This document shows, piece by piece, positions 31,431 through 41,910 of a stretch of DNA of 64,000 nucleotides. Origin of the DNA: Adiantum capillus-veneris (taxonomy: Eukaryota > Streptophyta > Polypodiopsida > Polypodiales > Pteridaceae); the NCBI GenBank assembly GCA_014529385.2, contig CM043958.1:79417025-79481024 (forward strand). Direction: 5' to 3'. Positions within the stretch are counted from its first letter, which is position 1; each line of letters opens with the position of its first letter. A program made the position numbers and the translations under genes. The notes under the pieces are model-generated. The model was not told the origin of the DNA. It saw only the letters and a program-made list of their open reading frames with translations, and did no database searches.

Positions 31431-32580
31431 CTGATAGGTTTGTTCCATCTATGAACTATGTCATGTTGACTGATTGCAATGAGACTTCATGTTACAAGGA
31501 AGCAGTGCAAATGAAGGACTCGGGGAATTGGCAATTGGCCATGCAGTCAGATATGACAGCTCTGCATAAAAACCAGAAATGGAAGCTAGTTAAATTACCA
31601 CAGGGCAAAAAGGCTCTACCTTGTAAATGGGTTTACAGGTATAAGATCACCGCTCATGATAGTCAGCCAAAGTACAAAGCAAGGCTTGTTGCCAAGGGCT
31701 TTAAGCAAGAACAAGGCATTGACTTTGATGAAGTATTCTCTCTGGTGGTCAAGATGACTACATTAAGATGCTTTCTTGCATTGGTTGCCATATTAGATTT
31801 GGTGTTGCACCAAATGGATGTCAAGACAGCGTTCTTTCATGGTGATTTAGATGTGGAAATTTACATGCAGCAGCCAGAAGGGTTTGTTGAGAAAGGCAAG
31901 GAAGATTGGGTATGCCATTTGTTAAAGAGTCTTTATGGCTTAAAACAATCACCGAGGGCATGGTACCATAAGTTCCACAAGTTTATGCTTTCTCAAGGCT
32001 ACAAACGTAGTGAGTTCGATCATTGTCTGTATACAAAGAAGGCTAAGAATGGCATTTGGCTAATCCTTATTTTGTATGTGGATGACATGTTGATTGTTGG
32101 CAAGCACTTGGAAAAAATTTCAGCTTTGAAGTCAAAATGTCAAAATCGTTTGACATGAAAGACATGGGTGAGGCAAGTCATATACTTGGTATGCGCATTG
32201 AGAGAGACAGATCAAAAAAGTTGATTTGGTTATCTCAAACAGAGTATATTGACAAGTTTTTGCAACGTTTCAATATGGAGAAGGGAAAGGCATTGAGTGT
32301 TCCATTGCCACCATACGTGAAACTTAGCAAACAAGATTGTCCTGTGTCTGAGGAAGAACAGGCTGAAATGGATAAGATTCCATATGCGTTTGCAGTGGGT
32401 AGTTTGATGTATGCAATGATTGCTACTCGCCCAGACATTACATTTGCAGTGGGAGTAGTAAGTCGATACATGTCAAACCCAGGCAAGAAACATTGGGAGG
32501 CAGTGAAAGGAATATTGAGATACCTGAAAGCTACAAAGAGTATGTGCATATGCTATGGGAGTCAGGAGCTAAGTGTAAAG
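31431..32580 (+). pseudogene. Cop1 reverse transcriptase
   Basis: The copia RT blocks are present: KWVYRYK, KARLVAKGFKQEQGIDFDE, MDVKTAFFHGDL, SLYGLKQSPRAWY and the catalytic YVDD at 32075-32086. A frameshift at about 32137-32156 separates YVDD from the FDMKDMG segment. One unusual residue is SLVVKMTT in place of the more common SPVVKMTT. Confidence 0.88.
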
Positions 32581-33033
32581 GGTTTTATAGACTCAGATTA
32601 TGCAGGTGACTTAGACAACCGAAGGTCTACGTCAGGGTATGTCTTTACATTGGCTGATGGAGCAGTATCATAGCGTTCTAGATTACAAGATTGTGTTACT
32701 CAGTCTACTACAGAGGCTGAATATGTTGCAGCATCAGAGGCATACAAAGAATCAATTTGGCTTAATCGATTAGTAACAGATTTGGGAATCAAAGAAGAGA
32801 TGCCTGTGTTATATTGTGATAATCAAAGTGCTATACAATTGGCTCGCAATCCAGTTTATCACTCAAAGACAAAGCATGTGGATGTGAAGTATGATTTCAT
32901 CAGGGAAATGCTCGAGGATAAGCAACTTCAGCTTGTCAAAGTTCACACCACAGAAAATCATGTTGATCTACTTACAAAAGGACTTCCCTCAAAGAGCTTT
33001 GCGCATTTTCGCAAGCAGTTAGGTGTAGGGTAG
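32581..33033 (+). pseudogene. Cop1 RNase H
   Basis: Catalytic residues lie in DSDYAGD, TEAEYVA and DNQSAI, followed by HVDVKYDFIRE. A TAG at 32671-32673 replaces the Trp expected before the STTEAEY block (one G-to-A change). The frame then runs to a normal end at 33031-33033. Confidence 0.87.
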
Positions 33034-33111
33034 TACATCACTTCTCTACATCTCTTGTATATTAGCTTGTATAGTAGCTTCTCTCACACTTAAAGTACCA
33101 CATTGGACTTT

Positions 33112-33122
33112 AAGTGGGAGGT
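33112..33122 (+). promoter_or_regulatory. Cop1 polypurine tract
   Basis: AAGTGGGAGGT abuts the 3' LTR start. Confidence 0.8.
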
Positions 33123-33314
33123 TGTTGGGGTATAAAGCCCAATGTGGTCGCCCAGGTAAGTGGGCGGGCCACCAGGTATGTACACATATTCTTTTGTAAA
33201 AACCTAATAAGAACTCACTATGCTCTACACATTACAGTAGAGCGAGTTCACCATATCATCGTGCTCTTCTTCTCGCACTCTCTCTCGTGTCGCACTTCCG
33301 CTCGTACTACTTCA
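33123..33314 (+). repeat. Cop1 3' LTR
   Basis: It is 192 bp, from TGTTGGGG to CTACTTCA, and is followed by the target duplicate TCCTG. Confidence 0.95.
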
Positions 33315-33656
33315 TCCTGCACGTTATATGCTACTCCCTCGTCGTATTCACAAACCGACTACACCATTGTGGTAGCCTTGTCAAGAGTACACGCTCATCA
33401 TCAACATTCATGCGTAAATGTCGGTTGCAAGAATTCCCCCCACAAGCTATATCAGATTGTAAGTTCATCAAACGATGTCAGTTTTACGCATTCAAGTACT
33501 TTATGGAACAAGGATAAGATAAGCTACGCATAGTTTGTGATAAACTTCAATTTTGTGCACTTTAGAAATTTGAAATTGAGAGTGTTAGGGTTAGGTATTG
33601 GTGTTATTGAGCTCTTGGATAGGTGTGTCCTAGTGAAGGGATAGTGCCTAGTGAGT
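33315..33656 (+). repeat. E3 5' LTR, right part (end approximate)
   Basis: It resumes the E3 LTR after Cop1. The stretch CACCATTGTGGTAGC......AAGAGTACACGC matches the E1 LTR near 19160-19200. The LTR end and a PBS cannot be placed surely. A weak TGGTGCGATTCC near 33659 is the best PBS candidate. Confidence 0.5.
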
Positions 33657-35280
33657 TTGGTGCGATTCCAAGTTGTCTAGTGGTGTTGAGGGTCCTGTGA
33701 GCTTTGTAGGTTATGGTGAGTTGAGATCAATTGCAGGTGAATGATTAGCTAATTGAGTCTAAAAGGACCATAACTGAAGGGAATTTACAGTTTGAGACAT
33801 AATTGGGTTGTTGAAAATATAAGAAAACATCAAATTGGTTCAGAACTAGAAAAAATGTTAAATCAGCAAGGATATATCTCTATCGCGATAGAGACTAACC
33901 AGTAGGAGAAAATGCCTTTTTCAAAAATTTGACCTTTTAACCTTGTTTTGCATGTGTTATAGAGCTTGCATGTGAAATGTTAGGGTATATGAAGCAGTGA
34001 ATGTGTAGTTGAAATGAAATTTGCAGTTCTCAGTGAAAGAAACTATTGATTGTTCTAAGTACAAAGGGAAGAAAATTCCATTTGGGGTGAAACTTGGTGA
34101 GCATTACCTTGAGATAGGCTGGAAGTTAAATCAAGGAAAACACTTTAGAAAAGTTCAATACAGGGCCTACTTTCATCTCTATCGCGATAGAGATACGAGA
34201 GCCTTGTAGGAGTGAAATTTTGAAGATCCCTTTGGATCATAGATTGAGTAGTCTATCAAGAGCTAATACCCTAAGTTGGAAGGCATTTGGACTTTACGAA
34301 GTCAACCTAAGGCTAGAACAAGTACTCTAGGGAAAAAAAATTAGAGTTTCGTGATTGGAGCCCAAACCAAGGATCCAAACCAAGTGAAAATTGGAGTACA
34401 AGGAGTGAAAAGTAAAGGTAAAACACTTGTGGGGTTAAATCTTGAAAAAACGTGAATTTGGACTTATTTACAACTCTATCGCGATAGACTCATGACAATT
34501 AGATAGAGGTTGAATTTTAAGCATCATTGGAGCCATAACATCAAGAGGTGTTACCAAGTGCACTCAAGAATTTTGGAGTCATTTGGACACCAAAAAGTGG
34601 TTCTAAGACCATTTGAAGAAATTGGCTTATAAAAACACCAGGTTTGGCCTAACAGGCAAAGCAAAAGTCCAAACCACTTGTAAGTTGGTAGGAGGACTTA
34701 GGAGAAGTGTTGGAACACAGTGGTTAAGGCAAAATGCAAATTTGACCTATGAAGGGGGTAGGTCTATCTCTATTGTGATAGACTCATATCAGCTAGAAAT
34801 TTGGCTTTTTTCTAGGTTCTGATACCACATCTATGATCTACACATCACTAGGATCCTAACCATACCCTTGGATTTGAAATTGGACTCCCAAAAGACTCAA
34901 AACCATTCCTTAGTGTGTTTGAATGACTATCTCAGTTCACTGCGTGAAATTGTGAAAAGTAGTTGTGTACATAATTGCAAAGATTGTTTCCACATTTCAG
35001 TTACAACCCTTGAGAACGGATTGATCATACTTGTGTAGATAAAGGAATCCAGACCTTGAGAATGGATTGATCATACTTGTGTAGATAAAGGAATCCAGCA
35101 CAAATCAAGGAAGGAGAGAGCAACTGAGGTAAGCCTTAAAGTTTGCAATTTTTCTTTCAATTTCATATGTATTTGAGATCAATAACTTTTTTATAATCAG
35201 CTAAGAGTCAAAAGAGTCAAGTGAGTAGAGTGTCAGTCGAAGAGATTGTCAACTAGTTTGACCTAGATCCCTTGACTAGT
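33657..35280 (+). other. E3 leader, non-coding
   Basis: It contains a four-copy palindrome array (33877-34784) and a 46-bp tandem duplication at 35008-35053 and 35054-35099 (one difference). I see no protein domain before about 35280. Confidence 0.6.
33877..34784 (+). repeat. E3 leader palindrome array (four copies)
   Basis: Copies lie at 33877-33894, 34175-34194, 34474-34489 and 34767-34784. The unit is TCTCTATCG plus its reverse complement, perfect in the first two copies and damaged at one or both ends or centre in the others. The last copy has TTGTG at the centre, as expected from C-to-T decay. Spacing is 299, 297 and 294 bp. The sequence is different from the E1 palindrome, but position and spacing are alike. 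Confidence 0.88.
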
Positions 35281-36205
35281 ATTCAGGAAGACTCTAATAC
35301 CTCATCTAAGAATTCATTGTATGAGATGGCAATATAAGGACCAGCTATGAGCATCCATAGTGGAAACATGGTAGCGTATACCTCAGGTATTTTTGTGGAG
35401 AATAACAATATTGAGTTAGAGATGAAGTATCCTAGCCAGTACGGTGCTAGCATATATCGATATGCCAATGGTAATTACTATTACCGATGTGGAGATGCCT
35501 CAAGAATTCCTCCTAAAAGGGTGGAAATTTATTACAACTCTACTTGCTATGTGGACTTAAATGGTGTGCATTACTATACGGTTGAGGATCCAGTCTCTGT
35601 AGACTCATTTGGCAAGGTAATAATGACCAATGAGGAAGTGGAAGTGCTTGAGCAACCTCCAATCTTACCTATTGACTAAGTTGAGAGGAATCGTTAAGGA
35701 AAGAAGAGTTTGGATTGACCATTGTTAGATGGACTACATTAGATAGAAAGAGAGACCAATGGCACTCTCTCCAAGTGCTTAGACCCAATATCTAGGGAGT
35801 TGATTGATGTAAAGTATCTTTGTGTCTATGTTGACCAGAGTCGAGCGGGTTCACCAAGTCTAGTGATGGATAAATTTGAACAGAAATATTGTCGAGCATT
35901 GCAAGTAGATTTAATATTCGTTCATGATGAATGGGATATCGGTCTCTCAAGTGATACATGTAAATCATGTGCCATCACAAAGAGTCGAGATGGAACAAGT
36001 AGCTAAATCTCAAATGGAGAGAATGTTGTTAAAACCAGGAAAGAGCAGCCAAAGGGGTGAGGTAATAATTTCTAGAATGAGCATGAAAGGACCATCTAGG
36101 AGTGTTCTAGATCCAAGTATGATAGTTGAAACATTGGGAATGAGAGGTGGACATTTGGTGAGTGCAGAACCAATACATCCATGTGGTCAAGTAGAAACCG
36201 CTAGA
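35281..36205 (+). pseudogene. gag: E3 gag relic (N-terminal Tyr-rich part and linker)
   Basis: The best part is 35347-35679, with ASIYRYANGNYYYRCGD and VDLNGVHYYTVEDPV. This layout matches the Tyr-rich N-terminal gag modules of E1 (residues 84-250) and E4. A linker like that of E1 follows in shifted frames. The capsid, PR, RT and most of pol are missing. The text jumps directly to integrase at about 36206. Confidence 0.65.
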
Positions 36206-36515
36206 GGCTAAGGCCACAACCAAAGTGGATGCAAGTATAATTGCATGTGCAAAATTCTTGTATCAGTATGTCTTTGTTTGATATGGATTGCCTATAGAGA
36301 TTGTGCGTGACAGAGGTACGCATTTTGTGAATGAGGTTATAGAGCATCTTTTAGATTATTTTATGGTCATTCATTGCATCAGTGCCTCATCATCCACAAG
36401 CTAATGGACAGGCCAAAGCAGCACAAACAAAACATTGTGCATAGTCTTAACCAAGATGGTAAGCAAATCATGAATAGATTGGGATTAGATATTGCATAGG
36501 TGCACTAGCATAAGG
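36206..36515 (+). pseudogene. pol: E3 integrase fragment
   Basis: The translation KVDASIIACAKFLYQYVFV, then YGLPIEIVRDRGTHFVNEVIEHLLD and a broken HPQANGQA region, matches E1 integrase 10660-10930. The second catalytic Asp is present. The junction with gag at about 36206 is an internal deletion of several kb. On the right it meets the E7 LTR end. Confidence 0.75.
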
Positions 36516-36548
36516 TTTATAGCCGTAGCGCGAACAGTTTGATCTTAG

Positions 36549-39070
36549 TAGTAAAGATAACTGTAATAAGCATGAAGCTGACAAGGTGGATGGAAATTCC
36601 AATTTAAATGGTAAGCCAGAGCTAGATGGGTATCAAACCCTTATTAAATTTCTAAGGGAACCACTTCATTTTGTAATAGAAATTCCCTTATGCCACGCGT
36701 AGGCGTCTAGTTCCTTGTGAGTTTGTGGTTATCTCTCTAGGAACAGAAAGAGTAATGTGTGTGTCGCCAACGATTACTTTGCTAGTAATTTACTGGTATG
36801 AGACATGTAAATTTCCATTGAATTAATTTTAGCCTTAATGGAATGGGACACCAAGACTTGTGCACGAGCATTGACTCTTTGGCACCTTGATACACTCTGT
36901 CCGCGGTGACGAGTGTGATCTTATTAACTCTATCTAAAAGTACGAGTTTGATTTTGATACTCTATGTCCGTAGTGACAAGTGTACAGTTTTAATGTGAAC
37001 ATTGCAAACATGGATAGCCTTCATTTTTGGATTTTGGACAAACTCTAGCGACTTAAGTGCAAAGGCATTCAAGGTGACATAGCCATAATCACTATAATGC
37101 ACGTAATGGATCTAGCTCCATAGTGATCTAGATTAGCGAGCCATTGAATTGGTCAACTTGAATGTGTAGGGGACGCCTTACAGCATTTGGAAAGCGTAGT
37201 CTTTCTCAAGAATGTACCAACTCCCTTGGAGATGCCTTCGGCAGTTGAAAAGCGTAGTCTTTCCATAAGAAGCGCAATCTTCTATTGGTTATAGTTTTTA
37301 TTTCAAAAGCATAGCTTTTCTAATGACGAAATAAAGTTTCATAGAAGGACGTTTGAACCGAGTTCAATTAAATGGTTGGCTATCATATGTTCACAACATG
37401 TAGAACCTCTGGAATGAGTGTAATCTCACTTCAGACAGGCCTATTTTTTGTTTAATCACATGCAATGGATATTATGAATCTTTTGGCCAATTTAGGATGC
37501 AATGTTGAGTCGGAGTACCCAAAGTATATCCTAATGATTCTGATGAGTTGTAGACTCAGAGTGTAGGATTGAATCGGAGTGTTCAGCGGAGATTTTTACC
37601 TAGACGACGAGCTTAAGGTGAGCTGCAACACATAACTTGGAACAAGCTCTTCACGCCATGTGATTTGTTTTGTTTGGCCAGTGACATTTAATGACAAGCA
37701 TGTACTTCATGGAGTTGAAGTATAATTCTAGTGACTTTAGGGTGCCAAATCTTACTTATGAAGTCACCTACTAGTGTGATCTGGTTGGTCGAGCCTCCAC
37801 ATGACCTTTACACTAGTTATATTTGACCTTAAGTTGTATGGATCCAAAATTTGGTCGTACAAACCCAACATTTTGTGTCGTAATGCACAACATAAAGGTC
37901 AGATTTGTTACTTAGAAAAATTAATAGGGATATTATATATCATATAATATAATGTCTTCTATGGAAAACCTACTCGGAGGTTTCTCCTATTAGGTACGTA
38001 GATACCTATATAAGCTTTAAACTACTAGTGATATCTTACAATATGAAATTATTGTGTATAATGTTGTTTCTTTGGAGGATTTTGTATCCATCCGTAGAGA
38101 TGAAACCTCCGCATTGAGTGTACCAACTGACCTACCTTGCAGATCTATTTAATTTGTACACATTATTCATGTGGTTCTCGCAAGATATGCGTATGAATTA
38201 TGTAAAATTGTATGTTTTCTAGTTACCAATCATATTTGGGTAGAGATTTCCACTTGCGAAGACAAGTAGGTAGTTTTTGCCATATGATTAGGTGGCAGCA
38301 AAATACAATTGTAGCTACTCTTCGTAACTTATCATCGAGAATGTCCTATGGTGTCTTCATCATGAGGTACTGTGATAAAATTAGTCACCATAAATATATC
38401 TACAAATTGTACAATACATGATTACCATGTGTGTTTTTAAGCAACTTAAGAGCTGCATAAAAGCTATATCACTATCCGTAGTATGATAGTGATAGAGTTA
38501 GTAGATGGGCTTGGATGCATGTAACTACATCAAATTTAAAACCACAATAAATGTTTTATGCATTACACTTATTATTGTCCGTAGACACAGGCTACTAAAG
38601 TTTTGGAAAGGACTGTCAACGTACACACTAACTAGCACGTAGTTTGCTAGAAATTTCTATGTAGCACGTAGTTTGCTAGACCTTGTGTTTTTGAGGACAA
38701 AAACCTTCTTCAAAAAGGGGAGAAATGGAACAAGGCATTGTATTTGCACATGGGTGACGCATCATGCATGGTATGGTGTCACTAGAGATCTCTATGAGAC
38801 ATATGACCTTGTGCGCAGGAACAACATTATATGAAGATGAGGTTATGGCTAGATGACCGGTCATAGTGTACAAGATGCCTTTAAATTATTGGCTAGAGCA
38901 TAGTATTTAATTAAGTGTTGTAGTGACCTACTTCTGGATTAGTTGTAGAGCTAAGGCCAAGGTGCACGGAGTTGTGCCAGTACTTACATAATGGTCGAGG
39001 TGCACGGAGTTGCACGGAGTTGCATGTCTAGATTCATGTGTTGTAATGTAGTACATGTAGATATGAAAAT
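36549..39070 (+). repeat. E7 internal region with a family of hairpins sharing a CGNAGW-like loop
   Basis: I see no coding sequence. The stretch holds many short inverted repeats with a 6-nt loop, for example GAAAG/CTTTC around CGTAGT (37190-37205), TACTTCA/TGAAGTA around TGGAGT (37703-37722), TTGTGT/GCACAA around CGTAAT (37873-37890), TAGGTA/TACCTA around CGTAGA (37991-38008) and ACTTG/CAAGT around CGAAGA (38252-38267). Stems differ and loops are alike. A copy of the PPT-flanking text (TTTTTGAGGACAAAAACC, about 38690) also occurs. Confidence 0.65.
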
Positions 39071-39074
39071 CAGT

Positions 39075-39935
39075 CCAGCTATTGGATGTCCTTAGGGGAA
39101 ATGGAAGATCGTTTCTATGGATTCCATTACTAGATTACCCAAGACGAGTCGTGGTAATGATTCGGTATGGGTGGTAGTGGATAGGTTAACCAAATTGGCA
39201 AAGTTTATTTCCATGAAGAAATTGGTTAAAACACCAGAGTTGGCAAAACTCTTTATTGAACATCTCTATAAGCTATATGGCCTGCCTGCAGATATAGTAT
39301 CACATAGAGATAGGAAATTCAATAGTAGCAACTTTTGGAGGGAAGTCTTCAAAAATTGGTCACTACTCTGAGTATGAGTACGACGGATCATCCAGAGTCT
39401 GATGGTCAAACTAAAAGAGTTAACCAAATTCTAGAGTAATGTTGTGTCCTTATGTAACTAAGAAGCAAACAAGATGGGGAAAGTACCTTAGAACCATTGT
39501 GGGTTTTCTTTATTCGACGATTCATGTTACACCATGTAATGGTTTCTAGCTGAGTTCTCCTAATGGCTGTAGGCCTAAAGAAGGAGATATGTTCATATGC
39601 TCTAAGCATCACGTGAGAGCATTCGTAGCGCAAAGCGTGGCGCTAAAAGGACATAGAAAGTAGCTTGTGAAGAAGATGACTTTGTGTTCCTAAGGTGCCT
39701 GCATAGTCAGAAACCAAGAAAAATCCTTAAGGAGATTGGGAATGTAGCGTATAAACTTGTGTTATCGAAGAGTATATATCTTGTCTTCCACATCAATAAA
39801 TTGAAAAAGTCAGTTTATGGGTTGGAGAACAGAGTTTCTCCATATTTTTTGGTGGATTCTAGTGGACCATTAGCTATACCACATAATCCGAGAAGCATTC
39901 AAAGATATCAAGATAAGATATCCTCATCATAAAGT
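39075..39935 (+). pseudogene. pol: E7 chromovirus integrase relic
   Basis: The core reads SMDSITRLPKTSRGNDSVWVVVDRLTKLAKF, then YGLPADIVSHRDRKFNSSNFWRE, in a different style from E1 and like chromoviruses. After a frameshift comes the DGQTKRVNQ-like segment (about 39390-39440). A C-terminal part (39690-39930) has GNVAYKLVLS and VFHINKLKK, the usual end of chromovirus integrase. A chromodomain is not evident. Frameshifts and stops break it. Confidence 0.78.
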
Positions 39936-40052
39936 GTACTTGAAGGTACTAATTATGTGGACAGACATAAAGGTAGAAGCTACTACTAAGCAACCCTGTA
40001 GTGCGATGACTCACAAGTTTTCCCATTTGTTTTGAGGACAAAAACTCTTCTT

Positions 40053-40062
40053 AAGGGGGGGG
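40053..40062 (+). promoter_or_regulatory. E7 polypurine tract
   Basis: AAGGGGGGGG follows GAGGACAAAAACTCTTCTT, text typical of the chromovirus 3' end. The LTR starts three bases later. Confidence 0.8.
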
Positions 40063-40065
40063 TAA

Positions 40066-40314
40066 TGTCACATAGCCTGTAATAGTTGTGACCTAGGTCG
40101 ATCGTCCTCTAGCCGTAGAGCTAGGAGGACGGGGTTCAGGGGGAGACCGCCCGGACCGAAGTGTCTGGGCGGCTGGACTAGTGTGGACGGCAAGCCATGC
40201 CTATATTATAGTCCAGTGGTGAGTGCAATCTCACCGACTCTCACGGTTGGGTGGAGAGCTAACGACTTGTCCTCCTTCTTATAGCGCTCGTAGCGGCGTT
40301 ACAGTTTACTAACA
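40066..40314 (+). repeat. E7 3' LTR (about 249 bp)
   Basis: It starts TGTCACATAGCC and ends TTACTAACA. It contains two long hairpins, at 40103-40131 (11-bp stem with one bulged base, loop CGTAGA) and 40147-40172 (10-bp stem with one G-T pair, loop CGAAGT). A shorter one lies at 40284-40299 (loop CGTAGC). The right boundary is also where E4 gag begins. Confidence 0.7.
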
Positions 40315-41910
40315 CCCTTGTTGTAGTAGCACTCTTTTGTTGTGTGATTTGTCCATTTTTGTTCTATTACCCACCACTTTGGAGGTCTCAAAGGTGGTTG
40401 AGGAAGCATCAAAAATTGATGCGAGAGGTGATCACGTCCACACTTATAGCATTGCTTGGATTGTAGGAGGTAGTTGAATGCTCCTAACCACTTTCTTTAT
40501 AAGTTGCTCTTTGTTGATCGACATTTCTACCTTAGACATCAACTTTGAGATCTGGTGGCACTGTTCTATGAGGATGTGTCATCATCTACATCTCGGGGAT
40601 ACCCATTTCCAAAAATGGCACAATTATCCACTAGGTATAATTCCTCTTTCACCAATCTATTCAAATAGCACTTCGGTTCATATGAAAATCTTCTGCAGAT
40701 TTTCATTCCTAAGTTATTGGGTGAAAGTCAACATTAGCCTTGACTGCATTGGTAGCTCTTTTACAAGACAAAACTTGACATATCTCTTAAGTCTCAAGGC
40801 TACCTTCCTTACCAATTCTCCTTCTTTTTGTTTAAATTTGTGGATTTGCAAAATCATATTGTGGGCAATCCCCCATTGAGAGAATTCCTCTATGAACTCA
40901 TCAAACATCTCTTGGATTGTTGCAAAATCTCTTCTCTTGACCGAATCAAAGCATGTAGTAGCATTATCTTCCAATGTCAATCAAAACCCGGAAAATTGTG
41001 TTGCAAAATCTAGGACTTCCTCTACACGGATTGCTCTCACAAAAGCCGCTATGTGATCTCTAGGATCCCCTTCTCCTAAGTACTTCTTGTTTACTCATTT
41101 ATAGACTTGGGATGGCCTAGTACTTCTCTAGTCTACTAATCTAAGCATTTTCTCTCCCAAGCCTCCTCGTCCCATTGGCACTCCTGGTCTCAATCCATAT
41201 ATGGGATCCGCTTCTCATTTGTCCTTTAGTCCGTAATCTCTCACTCGCCTAGCAATGGGTTCTTTTAGTCATGGTGTTCTTTTTTCTCTCGTTCTCTTGG
41301 TGTAAAATGTCCCCATTGTTGCGTGATCTGACATGTGCATCCTACTCTCTCCATAATGATATGATGGGAGTGGTGGTGGTTCTCTTAGCCCTGACACGGT
41401 TCGATATCCACCTCTGATGTGGCTCCGTTCCATTGATTCTTCTCGGTGCAAACCAAGAATTCAAGGGCTGCGGTTCCACTGTCGGCTCAATGTAAGTGTG
41501 GGTTGTATGGTTTGGCAAATCCATCACTTGTGTTCTCTATAGACTACATCATTTTCATCTCTAAACGGGTTTGTGCTTCTACTCTAAGTTGGTCGCGATC
41601 CTGGTCTTGCGTCTGGAGAAAGTCTTGACGCTCCTCGGATAGTCATTCTTTCCATCTACCTAGGATCTAGAGGTTTGTACTTGCGTCCATACTCATCCAC
41701 ATAGATGATGTTATTACCTTGGGGTGTGTCATAGGAAAACAAGTACAACACCTTTTCCATGCTGAATTCTCTTGGATGGGGCTCTAGGCAATGGAAATAA
41801 GATTTGGCCCTTCTATCCATGCTCTCATAAATCCCTTCATTCCCCATGTCATCGAGAACTCTCTTTACTTTCTTGTAAAAGACAACAAATGGCATTGGGA
41901 AGGCCCACAT
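40315..41910 (-). pseudogene. gag: E4 gag relic
   Basis: On the minus strand, 41910-41656 holds the Tyr-rich N-terminal module (KSYFHCLEPHPREF, LYLFSYDTPQGNNI, YVDEYGRKYKPL) aligned with E1 residues about 195-250. A linker follows (41527-41269), then the capsid (40980-40714: MFDEFIEEFSQWGIAHN, IHKFKQKEGELV). Near 40440 a CYKCGRDH knuckle precedes the block PPKWWVIEQKWTN, which in E1 comes before the knuckles. Stops and frameshifts are common. Confidence 0.75.

Larger units (their letters stand above)
27759..33314 (+). mobile_element. Cop1: Ty1/copia retrotransposon, Tork (Tnt1-like) type
   Basis: This is a complete 5556-bp element. LTRs of 196 and 192 bp differ at about five bases plus one 4-bp CT indel. 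There is a tRNA-iMet PBS, a PPT and the copia order gag-PR-INT-RT-RNaseH. A perfect 5-bp target duplication TCCTG lies at 27754-27758 and 33315-33319. The LTR divergence marks a fairly recent insertion, and the coding frame already holds stops and frameshifts. It landed in the LTR of E3. Confidence 0.95.
36516..40314 (+). mobile_element. E7: chromovirus-type Ty3 derivative, internally deleted and hairpin-rich
   Basis: The left end (36516-36548) resembles the last ~35 bp of the LTR at 40066-40314: TATAGC, CGTAGCG and ACAGTTT occur in the same order. Between them lie 2.5 kb without coding sequence but with many hairpins, then a chromovirus integrase, a PPT and the 3' LTR. No gag, PR or RT is present, so it is a non-autonomous or decayed element. 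The 5' LTR is almost wholly lost. Confidence 0.6.

Noticed and set aside
35700-36205. Separate host gene between E3 gag and integrase
   Set aside because: The text follows the E1 gag linker in composition and order, in shifting frames. It is a gag remnant.
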